Assembly: GCF_026213295.1 (NCBI RefSeq)
Contig: NC_079417.1
Location: 2,369,713 to 2,433,712, forward strand
Reading direction: 5' to 3'
Origin: Gadus chalcogrammus
Taxonomy: Eukaryota; Chordata; Actinopteri; Gadiformes; Gadidae
DNA: 64,000 nucleotides
Below are positions 24,301-48,381 of the stretch, in pieces. Both the position numbers and the translations under genes were made by a program. The stretch's first letter is position 1. Every line of letters begins with the position of its first letter. Under the pieces are notes generated by a model that saw nothing but the letters and a program-made list of their open reading frames with translations, did no database searches and was not told where the DNA came from.

Positions 24301-27300
24301 TCAAGAGAGTCTCAGACTATAAGCCATGAACTGTCCATGGCTCGGAGGGGAAAGAGCAGCATGTGTGTAAGGGGGGAGGGTGTGGGATGAGGGAACTACG
24401 TATGGGTGATGGAGCATGGAGGCTGTAGTCTGAGAGAAATAGAGCACCTCTTTTTTTGCAAACCAACCCAGGCTTTGTTTATACTTGTTTACGGGTGATA
24501 ATAAAAGGGTTTATCTTTCAAACTTTCTCCATCTCTCTTGTTTTGTTAAAATGTTGTTTATCTACAACAGTCCGTTTCTAGGTTTAGGAAAGATTAAAAA
24601 AGGTATGGGTAAAAATATAACTACATATTTGATGGACAAACCCTTCACAAAAGTATCAAAAACGATTTTTGGATCGTCAAGTCAAATGCATCATTATAAT
24701 ATTTATAAAAAACAAATATTTTCTTATTTGCATGTTGCACACCTCACAACTCTTCTTAACCAAGCCAGGGCCAACATTAGAAATAGGATTTCATATTTTG
24801 CATTTGCTCAAAACAAATCTAAAATATGGAATCCTTGTTCCACATTGCAGCAGAACGGGGAGGAATAGTTAAACAGACCCATCTGTTTTCACGTATTTAG
24901 AGTCTCTCTTAATAACTGAAAATAGAGGCTCCTCCCTATTCTATTGCATTTCAAACAACCACATCCAATAAGGTAGCCGAATACAACCATATCATAGTAG
25001 GCAAAATGTGCATCTCTACAAAATGTGTATTAACAGAAATAGATTATTGTGAAAGATGGACATTTGTTTGTTTGGGTTAGGGATGTTAACCGCTTAATCG
25101 CTGAAAAAAAATGTTGGGGAATGTGTGTTGGTTTCACTTCACACAAAAAGATGATTGGATGAGGTGACTTATTGGAAGGACACGCGTCTCCAGCCCACTG
25201 CTTAATTTCTCCTCAAGTCTTAATTATTCCCGCATGCGAACGGCGGAAAATATGATCTCTAAACGCTATAAGACTACAGTTAGCCATCTCATTCCAAGAT
25301 CTTTTTGTGTGAAGTGAAAAAAAGTATCCCTCAAACTCAATTTTTCCGTCTCCTCCAAACTAAACAAGCGGCGTCTCTTCGGAGCGGTCATTTTCCTAAC
25401 TGAGCCGCTTCAAATGAGCTCTTATCGCAGAGTGGGGGTCAAACTCCATGCTCAAAGTCATACAAAAGCCTCAAGACTCTTGTTCAGAGTTCACATAGAC
25501 TCTGCATAGCCAACCGCTGCTACACACTTATTGTATGTTGGACGTCCTGGCACTTAATGCGCGCCCTTATTGTATGTCGCACTTAGTTGTAGGGGTTAGG
25601 TGTGTGGCATCTTAACCTAGCTGTCTTTGTTGCGTACAGGGAATGGGTTAACCTAGTGCTTGGCACTTGGTTCTATGACAATCGTTGCTGCAGCAAAGCA
25701 GCAAAGCAGCAAAGCAAAGAAACAAACAGCCTGACAGACGCTTTCTGCTGGAGCTTGGGCACCATGTTGGGGGTGTTTTAATTTTGAAACGGGGTGCATC
25801 GTGCCGGAGGAAGAAGCAGGCGTGAGTACAGTGGGCAGCTCACCTCATCATGTGCTGCTCCGAGCCACCCAGTCCCAGTCGCTCAGGCCCTGGGTAAAGG
25901 CTTCCTCCGAAGTCCCCCACCATCTCCCCCTGGCCCAGGATCCCTGGAGAAGGTCAATGACATTTGATTAACAGTTCGGTTTCAGATTTATGTCGTTACC
26001 CCGATGGAATGATTTTGGACACGACACGGTGTGTTTAAGATCTTCATATAACGGACTGCGTGTTTTCACATGTTAAGATCTTCATATAACGACTGCATAT
26101 TTTCTAGATGCCACATTTTGAGATCTTCGTACTACTGTGTGTTTTCTTTATACGACATGTTAAGATCTTCATACAACTACTGCGTGTTTACTACATACGA
26201 CATGTTAAGATCTTCATACAACTACTGCGTGTTTACTACATACGACATGTTAAGATCTTAATACAACTACTGCGTGTTCACTTAATACGACATGTTAAGA
26301 TCTTCATACGACACGTTAAGATCTTCATTTAACTACTGTGTGTTTTCTACGTACGACATGTTATGATCTTCAGACAACATGTTGAGATCTCCAAATAACG
26401 ACGCGTTTTCACACGTTAAGATCTTCATGCGACATGTTATCATCATACAACTACTGCGTGATTTCACACGTTAAGATCTTCATGCGACATGTTATCGTCA
26501 TACAACTACTGCGTGATTTCACACGTTAAGATCTTCATACGACATGTTATCGTCATACAACTACTGCGTGATTTCACACGTTAAGATCTTCATACGACAT
26601 GTTATCGTCATACAACTACTGCGTGATTTCACACGTTAAGATCTTCATGCGACATGTTATCGTCATACAACTACTGCGTGATTTCACACGTTAAGATCTT
26701 CATACGACATGTTATCGTCATACAACTACTGCGTGATTTCACACGTTAAGATCTTCATGCGACATGTTATCGTCATACAACTACTGCGTGATTTCACACG
26801 TTAAGATCTTCATACGAAGTGTTATCGTCATACAACTACTGCGTGATTTCACACGTTAAGATCTTCATACGACATGTTATCGTCATACAACTACTGCGTG
26901 ATTTCACACGTTAAGATCTTCATACGACATGTTATCGTCATACAACTACTGCGTGATTTCACACGTTAAGATCTTCATACGACATGTTATCGTCATACAA
27001 CTACTGCGTGATTTCACACGTTAAGATCTTCATGCGACATGTTATCGTCATACAACTACTGCGTGATTTGATTTCACACGTTAAGATCTTCACACGACAC
27101 GTTGAGGTCTCCAGGAGTGCGTTCTGTCCCACCGTGGAGGTCAGTGCTCTCACAGATGGCATCCATGTCCGAGGGCTCCTCCTTTATCACAGGGCCGTTG
27201 GACAGCGCCGGTGTCTCGTCCAGCGGGTCGACGGCCTCGGGGGGGGGCTGGACCGGGGTGGGCTGAAAGGAGGGCCTGATCGCGGGCGGAGGGGCGGCCC

Positions 27301-28265
27301 CCAAGTCCTGGCTCTGGGCGGAGACCTGGGAAGGCGAGGCGTCGAAGAGACCCACTGGGAAGACACGCAGAAGCACAAAGGGTTAGCAAACTGGCAACAA
27401 GTAATGGAGCTCATTTACATTTTGGATGTTTAGCAGACGCGTTTATCCGAAGCAACTTACAACAAGGATGTTCATAGAACCAATTGCAAAGCAATTACAA
27501 TCTCTAGGTTAACCCATTCCCCGTACACAACAAAAACAGGTTGGATAAGATGCTACACACTATTAAGCACTATTTTTAAGTGGCAGGACGTACAACACAC
27601 AATAAGTTTGTACATTAAGTGCCATATTCATGTTGCCGACGTACAACATAAATAAGTACACCCCACACCGTGTGGGGTGTAAGGGGGGAGAGTCTAGGTG
27701 AACTCTGAACCATTACCCAGTAGCATTGATTAACCCTGCCCAGTATGGTCATGTTTTTACACCAGCCTCTCTGACTCGGTGTTAGTTTGCCCGAGTACTA
27801 CTCACGAGAGAACGTCATCTCGCACTGCCCGTGTGCTGCTGCCATCTCATCGCCGGCATCGTCGCACCCGGGCCTGGGGTCACCGAACCCGGGCCTGGGG
27901 TCATGGAGGTCACCGCACCCGGGCCTGGGATCACCACTGGGGTCCCCGCAGTCCGGGTTCTGGAGGAGCGGGTCGGGGAACCCCGAGCCGCAGTGGTCAT
28001 CGGTGGCGTCGTACAGCCCACAGGAGCAGCCCTGTCGACGCAGGAGTTGCAGCTCCCGTTCGAAGTCCTTCTCCCGGCCGGACAGCCGTCTGATCTCCTT
28101 GTCTCGGACCCCCAGCATCCGCTCGTACTCCCGCGTGCGCGCGCCGTTCACGCTGTATAGCACGTTGATGATGGAGTCGATCGCGAGCCTAATTGCGTTT
28201 TCGATGACCAGGGCCTCCTCGTCGCGGAGCTGAGGGTGCATGGTCCTGTTCTGTAGGAGGTTCAT
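18305..28265 (-). CDS. Coiled-coil / basic-motif protein, copy 1 (uncharacterised)
   Basis: Four exons on the minus strand: 28265-27806, 27354-27133, 25943-25844 and 18752-18305; introns phase 1, 1, 2; predicted 409 aa. Every border has GT/AG (donors GTGAGT, GTGGGA, GTGAGC), and every junction keeps frame. Exon 1 encodes a coiled coil (about residues 15-85, with VIENAIRLAIDSIINVLYSV and RDKEIRRL). Exon 2 is Pro-rich and carries a sumoylation-type VIKEEPSD. Exon 4 has two copies of a basic helix motif, KREAWRAASRRYYARK (W278) and QREAWRAASKRYHARR (W369), separated by poly-Asn/Ser/His and a nuclear-localisation-like RKRRK. I infer a nuclear, DNA- or RNA-binding, dimerising protein; I do not recognise a named family. 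Intron 3 hosts a complete SAMD3-like gene. A paralogue with identical intron phases lies at 47.0-49.9 kb. Confidence 0.75.
18780..20575. other. Intron 3 of copy 1 gene, distal part: no other gene seen
   Basis: AT-rich sequence with no supported exon. A clear hairpin (AAATGAGCCTTC ... GAAGGCTCATTT) lies at about 20137-20171. The sequence continues towards the SAMD3-like gene's last exon. Confidence 0.5.
20581..23730 (-). CDS. SAMD3-like protein (SAM-like domain plus CACTA accessory-protein-like C-terminus)
   Basis: Six exons, minus strand: 23730-23704, 23121-22905, 22592-21601, 21511-21442, 21079-20914 and 20701-20581; 530 aa. All borders are GT/AG and all phases agree. Exon 2 encodes a SAM-like helical domain (about residues 12-80, with VESEEDLHFVRMVDLHDIL and LQCRKLLRTW). 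Exon 3 has the family block WPDNFVVPW, RPSPKSRREMVRILVDQM and NSFADV, then a Pro/Ala-rich linker. The C-terminus (NLVFQEGASCTLEFIQR, CFLGLNP) matches the fold at the end of the accessory gene in the CACTA element of this window (LHLSYPKALTNTFEFIQK). No terminal inverted repeats were found around it, so it looks immobile. It sits in intron 3 of the coiled-coil/basic-motif gene, same strand. A SINE lies about 20 bp from the exon 2 donor. Function is unknown; a domesticated or host ancestor of the transposon protein are both possible. Confidence 0.85.
22645..22884 (-). mobile_element. tRNA-derived SINE (copy 1)
   Basis: Minus-strand head GTGGCTCAGGGGGTAGAGCG (A box) and CTAGTTCGATCCCCGG (B box) lie at the high-coordinate end, followed by a conserved body and the tail block CACTTTGAGTGGCCACTGG. 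The same element occurs at 43.5 and 47.9 kb, in the same orientation. It is in intron 2 of the SAMD3-like gene, ending about 20 bp from the exon 2 donor. Confidence 0.9.
23237..24104 (+). repeat. 110-bp direct duplication bracketing the first SAMD3-like exon
   Basis: Two nearly identical 110-bp copies (about 23237-23346 and 23993-24104) share the block GTTGTCTGATTAGATTTACA and CTCGAGACACCGGACTAGC. They flank exon 1 of the SAMD3-like gene at 23704-23730, about 650 bp apart. They may be two insertions of one repeat or a local duplication. Confidence 0.8.
24110..25840. other. Intron 3 of copy 1 gene, proximal part: repeats only
   Basis: No exon is supported. The stretch contains an inverted pair with GTTTCACTTCACACAAAAAG (about 25130) and its complement (about 25305), probably the ends of one DNA element. 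It also has a CACTTATTGTATG block (about 25525) that recurs inverted near 27590. Confidence 0.55.
26030..27115. repeat. 55-bp minisatellite in intron 2 of copy 1 gene
   Basis: The unit reads ATCGTCATACAACTACTGCG and then TGATTTCACACGTTAAGATC TTCATGCGACATGTT. About 12 regular copies fill 26430-27105, with degenerate shorter units from 26030. The array reaches to within about 20-30 bp of the exon 2 donor (27132). Confidence 0.95.
27412..27670. mobile_element. Dispersed fish repeat fragment
   Basis: The TTTAGCAGACGCGTTTATCC block followed by GAAGCAACTTACAA is a motif I know as very common in teleost genomes. It lies in intron 1 of the copy 1 gene. The class was not determined. Confidence 0.5.
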
Positions 28266-28699
28266 CTGGACGGAGGAAGGGGGAAGCTCTCTCTACAAAG
28301 AGGAACCTCAGGTCGCTGGCTGCTGGAGGGTCAGGAGTTACCGAATACCGAATCCTAAACCCCCTAAAGAGCGGAACGATTCAGAACATGTGATCCGAGG
28401 GTGCCAGGCAACCGAGCCATGCAAAAAAAACGACGAACAGCGAAACAAATGGCTTAATGCTGTCCTTTTCACCGGATGATAATAATGATGATTGGCTTTC
28501 TTCCTCCCGTGTCCTTCTCTGTTGTTTTCCTAGTAGTTCCTGGTGTACATTGTATTCCACAGCGCCCCCGGTGGCCGGAAAAGATGTACACAGCAGTAGG
28601 CTCGACAGCGACGCCTGGTTGCCGGAGTGGTTTACAAAGCAGCAGGCTGAGGCTCAATGGGAACCTGTGGTTTCATACTAGTAAATATTGCCCTCCGAG

Positions 28700-29700
28700 T
28701 AGGCAAAGCAAGGAAAGGCCAGGCAACGTTATTTATGTAGCACTTTTAATACACAAGGCAGACTCAAAGTGCTTCACGTTTAAACATAGACTGACACTAA
28801 AATAAAATAATAGATAAGTAAAAGAAAAAATATATGCAAAGAGATCAGCATTTTAGAAAGTGCACGTTGGGACTCCAACCCGACCTAGAGGAACTTGGTC
28901 CTTTCTCTGGGACTCCAACCCGGATTCTAGGACTCTAACCTAGACAGAACTCAAGTCTCAAACCCTTCAAAGTTACCCACGTCAGGAATCCAACCCGACC
29001 TAGTCGGAAATATATGAATAATCGTACTACTATAATAGCAGGCCTGTCGCACCAGTAACTCAAGTTACTCATGTGCGCATGTGCCAACCAGCTCACACAG
29101 ACACACAGACAGCACACACGAACGCATGCATACACTGCAAGCACGCACATACACACACCGCAGACACACGCACAATGCCATGAACATACATGGAAACGCA
29201 CACACGCGCACGCACGCGCACACACCGCACGTCAAGAAAAAGGCAGCGACACATACATGGAAGCGCACACACACACGCAAGCGCACACACCAAACGTCAA
29301 GACAAAGACACACTCGCCGAGCTAAGATTGTATATATATAGGCCTATATATATCATTTTTTTTTTTTTTTTTTTTCAATCAATAGCCTACTTTTTTTAAA
29401 ACAATTACTAGACATATCAGGCGACCCCATTTAAATTCCAGGCGAACCCACAGGGGGTCGGGACCCCAAGGTTGAAAAACCCTGGATGCTACGTGACTGT
29501 AGGCTACTGCTGCCCGTCTTGGCCAAAACAATGGAAGGGACAATGGAACAATGGAAATCTTAATCTCAATGATGATTATTATTTTCAACTAACCAATAGC
29601 AGTTGCCTTGCATTTTAAAATGTCAATGCACTTTTCAGCCCTGAATAACACTAAAAGCTATTGAATAATTGATTTGCATGCATAGTAGCCTATACGATAC
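28700..29700. repeat. Interspersed repeats with interrupted (CA)n block
   Basis: A short tandem of GGGACTCCAACCCG-type units (about 28868-29000), interrupted CA-rich sequence (about 29095-29315) and poly-T (29357-29376), then a hAT-like block GTCGGGACCCCAAGGTTG (about 29457). No gene was found. Confidence 0.6.
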
Positions 29701-29810
29701 GCTTTCCATTGACATTTTACCCCTGTTACCATAAATTTACTAATTTTATAATGTAATCAAATGCTCAAACATTAGCTGCTTTCAGACACACGTGTAAGAC
29801 CTACAATTCT
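29560..29810 (+). mobile_element. Dispersed repeat, inverted partner near 63.0-63.2 kb
   Basis: Blocks CAACTAACCAATAGCAGTTG, AATGTCAATGCACTTT and AATCAAATGCTCAAACA recur in reverse complement and in order at about 62990-63230. The family was not identified; it is probably a non-autonomous DNA transposon. Confidence 0.7.
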
Positions 29811-29989
29811 CCTGATGGGCCGTATGTGTGAACAACATATCCTGACAATTGTACCCTGAAAATCTCCTGAATAATACTACCCCTGAGTAAGTATTTTCTC
29901 CGTAGGAAATGTAAATTACCTTAGACGTGAATGAGGAGTAGAAAGTCTGGATTACTCACACCACTTCAGTAGGCGTGTTGATGACGCTT

Positions 29990-30960
29990 CTGCATGTCAT
30001 TGGCCCAATCCCAATATCCGGACTCACAGACTTTATTGTGCGTTATCGCGAAATTATTACGGCTTTAGGGCTGTCCCAATGTCGAATTCCAAAGGGCGTG
30101 AGGGTTTGAGTCGACATTTACCGAGCCCTTTCCATGAGTCCGCATCAGTGCAGACTTCACCTATAAGGGAATTACCCACAGTTCAAAGCGTTGTGACGTT
30201 TAATGCGTAGACCATAGGGAAATCCGGCATTAGGAAGGTAATCAACAAGACGACGCTACTGTCAATGCGCGATCAGATGGGAATTTCGGCCTTATTTTAG
30301 TGGGATCATTTGGATCATTTGGATCAGCTCACCAACAAGAGCCGACTTTTTTGCTCCTAAACGGCTATTCATATTAGGCTACTACTTTATAGGCCTACCT
30401 TTTTATAATTTAGCCAAATGTAGCCCGTTCTGATTAATGTTTAAAAGGCCCAGTGTAGGCCAATAATCACCTAAATTATACAATACGTCCTTTATACTGA
30501 AGTATTAAAAAGTAAAAATTATATTTTCTAATATCAATAAATTGCTGTAGCCGATTGTTTTCATTGCATTTATAAAAGAAAAAAAAAAAACGAAAAATGA
30601 GAATTCCCAAACCGGTCAGCAACATCTTTGTCATTAACCGTTGCCAAGGTAACATGTGCTCTCGTTAAGTGCTGTCCCAATCCCATATCTCAGCCCATGT
30701 GGCCTCACACACTCGCTCACTTAGCACCTGAGATCACTTAGTCCGTGAGTCCTCAGGGCTCACTTTGGGATTGGGCCAATGAGTGGCCCCCTAAATGATA
30801 CTCAGCCCGTTGCCTTTTGTTCGCTGAATGGTTAAAAAATATTTAAATGTTGGCACTGCTTTTAAAAGCAGCATAGTAGCCTACCAGATTCATCTATGGT
30901 CAGATCACACACGGAATGCAGGTTTATTGCTCATCAGAAGATGATTTATTATTGACAGTC
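29990..30960. mobile_element. Two foldback MITE-like segments, no gene
   Basis: About 30000-30180 and 30668-30780 contain the CTGTCCCAATCCCA / TGGGATTGGG inverted pair typical of short hAT-type MITEs. The rest shows no coding signal. Confidence 0.5.
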
Positions 30961-30998
30961 ACAGCTACGGGTAGCAACAGAACGAGGCACTTGAACTT

Positions 30999-32280
<1,282 letters not shown>

Positions 32281-32284
32281 TCAC

Positions 32285-32479
32285 CACGAGTCGTCAACCC
32301 CAACGTAGAAAACTATTGACCTTTCTCCTGATTCACCCTGGTCCATTTCACCACGGATCAACCGCAATGTTTTCAACTTTCTTGAACTTTCTCCTGATTC
32401 ACCCTGGTACATTTCACCATGGTTCAACCGCAATGTTTTCAACTTTATTGAACTTTCTCCTGATTCACCCTGGTCCATT

Positions 32480-32487
<8 letters not shown>
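32285..32487. repeat. 66-bp tandem repeat in the receptor 3' UTR, three copies
   Basis: Units contain CCTGATTCACCCTGGTCCAT and GCAATGTTTTCAACTT. They begin right at the stop codon of the IL-9R-like gene (32480-32482). One alternative minus frame stays open through all copies (22-residue repeat with GESGESS and KLKTLRL), which is expected for a 66-bp period. Confidence 0.85.
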
Positions 32488-35699
<3,212 letters not shown>

Positions 35700-35819
35700 C
35701 TGTGAACACACTATGTCTTCTGCCCGCGCATTCTGATTGGCGGCCTATGCTTTCAGGAGGTCCAGGTCGAGAACATTCCCAAAATGTCTGAAACATTTCC
35801 AAACAATGTATCAAGGTAA

Positions 35820-36600
35820 AATAACATAATAGTAGAAGACAAAACGAATATCACAGTATAAATGTATGTCCTTTAAATTGTCCGATTTTTGGGACATACG
35901 CTCCCGTAACGCACAAACCATGACACGTAATCGCTGGAGTGAACAAAACATGAACAATTATCGCAAAATTAAAAGAATGAAATGGTGCTGCCGTGGCTAC
36001 AGTTGAATAACTTACCAGGGAGAGTGGTGCTACTACTAATTCATTTTGATGAAAAAGTGAATGAGGCATACATTGTCCTTTTATCACGATGACAACGTCA
36101 CGGTTATCCAATCAGAAGTAGAGGATTACTATCTAAAACAAACGTCATCTGTAGGTTGTGGTTGTGGTTGAATCATACTCATGAAGATGTGTTAACGTTT
36201 CCTGGGAAACTTTGATTGATAAAAATGGCTTTTGGCTTTTACTGTGAAGGGTAGAACCTCTGATTAAATACATGAATCATATAAACCGACTCAGAGCTGC
36301 TGATCAAAACATGTAATGTTCCCTTATTCACCACAGAAGGCAAAAACAAAACACACTTGTAGTGTAGTACTACTATTGTAAAATCGATCTCACATTGTAT
36401 CAACAGTATGAACTTATACTGCAGCAGTCAGGTAGCTACTTAAAGCTCTAATAAACTGCGAATTTTGTTTATTTAGGTAAAGCAATATGAAAAAATTTGC
36501 ACGCACAATAGAGCATTAAAAAAAAATGTTCCTCTAGGTTAAGCCCCTGATGTTTCAGAAACCTAGAAACACAGGAGAGAGCCCAGAATAGGAACCCCAG
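35820..36600. other. Region between the two receptor genes: no gene
   Basis: AT-rich unique sequence upstream of the IL-9R-like start, with no ORF of note. It should contain that gene's promoter, but I see no diagnostic element. Confidence 0.5.
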
Positions 36601-36649
36601 AAGAGAGAAGAGATGGAGGTGGAGGAGAGAGTGATGCAAGCTAGAGAGA

Positions 36650-37125
36650 GATGGAGGCGGAGATTAGGGTGAAGACAAGAGAGGAGATGGAGGTCGAGAT
36701 TAGGGTGAAGACAAGAGAGGAGATGGAGGTGGAGATTAGGGTGAAGACAGAGAGGAGATGGAGGTGGAGATTAGGGTGAAGACAGAGAGGAGATGGAGGT
36801 GGAGATTAGGGTGAAGACAGAGAGGAGATGGAGGTGGAGATTAGGGTGAAGACAAGAGAGGAGATGGAGGTGGAGATTAGGGTGAAGACAGAGAGGAGAT
36901 GGAGGTGGAGATTAGGGTGAAGACAGAGAGGAGATGGAGGTGGAGATTAGGGTGAAGACAAGAGAGGAGATGGAGGTGGAGATTAGGGTGAAGACAAGAG
37001 AGGAGATGGAGGTGGAGATTAGGGTGAAGACAGAGAGGAGATGGAGGTGGAGATTAGGGTGAAGACAAGAGAGGAGATGGAGGTGGAGATTAGGGTGAAG
37101 ACAGAGAGGAGATGGAGGTGGAGAT
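36650..37125. repeat. 35/36-bp minisatellite, about 13 copies
   Basis: The unit GAGATGGAGGTGGAGATTAG then GGTGAAGACA(A)GAGAG varies by one inserted A, giving 35- and 36-bp versions. It lies between the two receptor genes. Confidence 0.95.
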
Positions 37126-37577
37126 GAACGAGCGGGAAGAGATGAAGTGGGAGTTGAGGTAAAAAAGAAGGTGCCACATCATCTTGGTCTCGCATTATCA
37201 TTTTATTTATAAAGGCCATGTATGGGGCTTTACAAAGGAAAAATCACAGGTAAAAAAACATTAAAGGACAAACATTGATAGAGTAGAAACAAGAAAAAGA
37301 GGAATGTAAATTACAAAATTAGACTTAAACACTGCTTCACCCTGATTGGGTCAACCATGGAATCAGACTCTTATGCCCCACAAACCACAGGCAGTTCACT
37401 GATGTACGTCAGTCTGCACCAGTTCAGGGCCCCTTGCATCGCTGCGGATGTGATGCCCACCCCCCCCCCCCCCCACCCACACACACCCCCACACCCACAC
37501 TCATCCACACACACCCACCCCCACATTCACCCCCTCCCTCCCACACTGCATGCGTGTGGAGGTCCGGGGGGGCGCCA

Positions 37578-45684
<8,107 letters not shown>

Positions 45685-45692
45685 TCCAACAG

Positions 45693-45713
45693 TTAAGGCG
45701 ACTTGTCATCCAT
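45693..45713 (-). promoter_or_regulatory. Upstream ORF in the il21r 5' leader
   Basis: A six-codon ATG...TAA (MDDKSP) sits 8 nt before the il21r start codon. It lies in the same exon, whose acceptor (TATTTTCAG) ends at 45724, so a non-coding first exon exists further upstream. A short uORF this close would be expected to lower translation of il21r. Confidence 0.55.
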
Positions 45714-45774
45714 ACGTAAACAGCTGAAAATACAACAAAGGCTTTATACTTAAATATATGACAAAATATATTGA

Positions 45775-46005
45775 ATTATATATATATATATATAGTGAGA
45801 GAGAATAATATTATACAATATATTTTTCTAATATTATTCTTGACAAAATATATTGTGTATACTATTCATTTTTATTATATATATATTATTCTCTCTCTCA
45901 CTATATATATATATATATATATAGTGAACTCTCTAATCTACTATATATAGATATATATATATAGTGAGAGAGGGAATAATATTATGCATATATATATATA
46001 TTATG

Positions 46006-46039
<34 letters not shown>

Positions 46040-46040
46040 C
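45775..46040. repeat. AT-rich palindromic cluster upstream of il21r
   Basis: Blocks TATATATAGTGAGAGAGAAT and their inverse ATTATTCTCTCTCTCACTAT recur in both orientations, forming several nested hairpins in il21r leader-intron sequence. Confidence 0.85.
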
Positions 46041-46049
46041 ATACAAATT

Positions 46050-47020
46050 GTAGGCCTCTTAAAAAAAGAACACACAGGCTTTCACTGTGGGAAAATCACT
46101 TGAAACAGTACGAAAAAGCACCGTACAATGTTATCTCAGATATCTCGTTATCATGTTGTCGTGCGGTGTGTCCGCGCATCGAACCCTTTACCTCCTGCAG
46201 CGATCAGAAGGATGTGGTGAGATGGAAGCGAGGCGCACAAAGTAACATCCTCTCTCTCTAAAGTCTCTCACATTATGCAACATCAGTACATCAGACACAA
46301 AGCAGGGAGTCAGACTGAAGTATAAAGGCATTTGTTTTATTCACTTCGGCAGACGATAGTTAAGCGTTCAAAACAAACAGTGGCAGATCGTAAGTCAGTA
46401 GACCTTACCTGAGGTCCTTCCGGCTTGGACGTACAAGAAACACTTGGCAAAACCTGCTCCGAGTCATCGCATCAGGGGGCCCCGATGTGCCGCAGGCCGC
46501 CCACAGTGCTACGAAACACCAACTCTCTTCTTCCTCTAGCCTCATGCACGCCGTGTGGAGCCAGGGGCTTATGAGAGGTGGTGGGCTATGGTTTGGTTCA
46601 CACGTTCACACACACAGGCTAAGCTCCACCTCGTTTCACGTGGCGCCTGTCTATACAAATACAGGGTCCAAAAATATATGTAGTATCCCGTTTGATATTC
46701 TCTATACCGTTTACGTGCAAATGATTCCACTTTTGCAAACGTTTTTAATTTATGATTTGCCTCCACATCCAGTGTAGAAAACAGAATAGGCAAAGTCATA
46801 TAGATAGGCATACATTAACTCAATGCTGCGGGATGATTGGGGGCCCATCACAAAAACATTTTAAATAAAAACGAAGCTAAAGATTACGAAGCTAAATATT
46901 GATATCTTGTCAGCGATTCCATTGCGGGGGCAGAAATTAGTCAACGTTTCTAAATAAACTTTTTTGCTGACTTCTACACAAAGCTTTACTGAAGCAGCAT
47001 GACTCAGACACCCCTCGTCT
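46050..47020. other. Region between il21r and the copy 2 gene: no gene
   Basis: No supported coding exon. The il21r promoter and non-coding first exon must lie in or near here, but I cannot place them from sequence alone. Confidence 0.5.
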
Positions 47021-47032
47021 CATCATCAGACA

Positions 47033-48333
47033 TCAGGGTTGCTGGGATGCTGTCGGTGATCCATGCGCGTGAAGTGGTCCAGCTCCTCTCGCGTCGGACT
47101 CTCCGCGTCGCCCAGCGCCGGCCAGTCGTCGAAGCGGTCGTCGTTGTCGCCCCCTGCTGGCGGGCAGTGGGGCGGCAGGCCGCATGGTATTGCGGTCGCG
47201 GTGCCTTCTGGCTGCCGCTCTCCACATCTCCCTCTTTCTCCTCCGGGCTTCCTCCGACATCTCTGCCACCAGTACCCTCCTCTTCAGGTAGCTGGGGGTA
47301 ATGTGAGTGACAGTGAGTAGGCCTACAGGTAGGCCTAAAGCTCGCCAGCTCTTAGCCTACATCAGAATCATGTTTTCAGGTGTAAGTGAACCCCCTGTTT
47401 CAGCTGCAGTTTTCAGCTTTACAATATGTAAAATAAAAAGATTGGATTAAAAGAGATTTAAAATAGATGTATTTTAGGCTGAGAGTTCAAAATTGAAACT
47501 GGAATTTTTTTCTTTTGTAAACTTTGTCAAAGCAAAGGAGTCCCAACAAAAAAAAAGGTGAACTGGTGACTGCAATTGTTCTTTAGTTCAGCTTAATCAC
47601 TCACACTAGTACTGTAGTGTAGACAATTATAAGCGGTAGTTTTAACTAACTGAAACCAAACTCTGCGTCAGGAGTTGGGTCTTTCAGACCAATTCACTGA
47701 AACGAAACCTGGTGTCATGAGACTGTAGTTCTGTTTAGCGTTAACCTTTGGACGACAACCGAAGGTCTACCGTGCTGCGGTCTACATGAAGTGAAACTGA
47801 ACTTGGTCTGGATAGCAACGTAGTTGATAACGAGAACATTAAAGTTAACGTTGTGCACACTATATGGTGATGATAGACTTTAAATGTAATGGTGAAACAA
47901 CGCTTTTCTAACCAGTGTCCACTTAAATCGTGTTACAATATTACCTAATATTCGCCCATTCAGGGCACCGACAGCCAGCTCGTCGGGAGCAGTAAGGGTG
48001 TCTTGCTCGGGGACACCTCGACACTCAGCTAGGAGGAGCCGGGGATCGAACAAGCAACCTTCCGGTTACCAGCCGACCCGCTCTACCTCCCGAGCCATAT
48101 GCCGCCGACGCGCACATTTCATTTAAAGATAGACTTGTTCCAGCGAGCGTTCCTCCCCCTGCAGCCCGGGGACCAGCGCTGACTTTGGTGTCGGTGACGG
48201 TGTTGTGTTGTTTACCGTATCCTCTCCTTCTCCCTGCAGGCCCGAAGGCCCTCGGGGGTGGAGCGACACCGCTGGCGGTACCGCTTGTTCCTCTGAGCGT
48301 CCGTCAGCCGTCCTGACACACACGAACACACAC

Positions 48334-48381
<48 letters not shown>

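Noticed and set aside
26430..27105. CRISPR-like regular repeats
   Set aside because: There are no unique spacers; the whole 55-bp unit is repeated, so it is a minisatellite, and the genome is eukaryotic.
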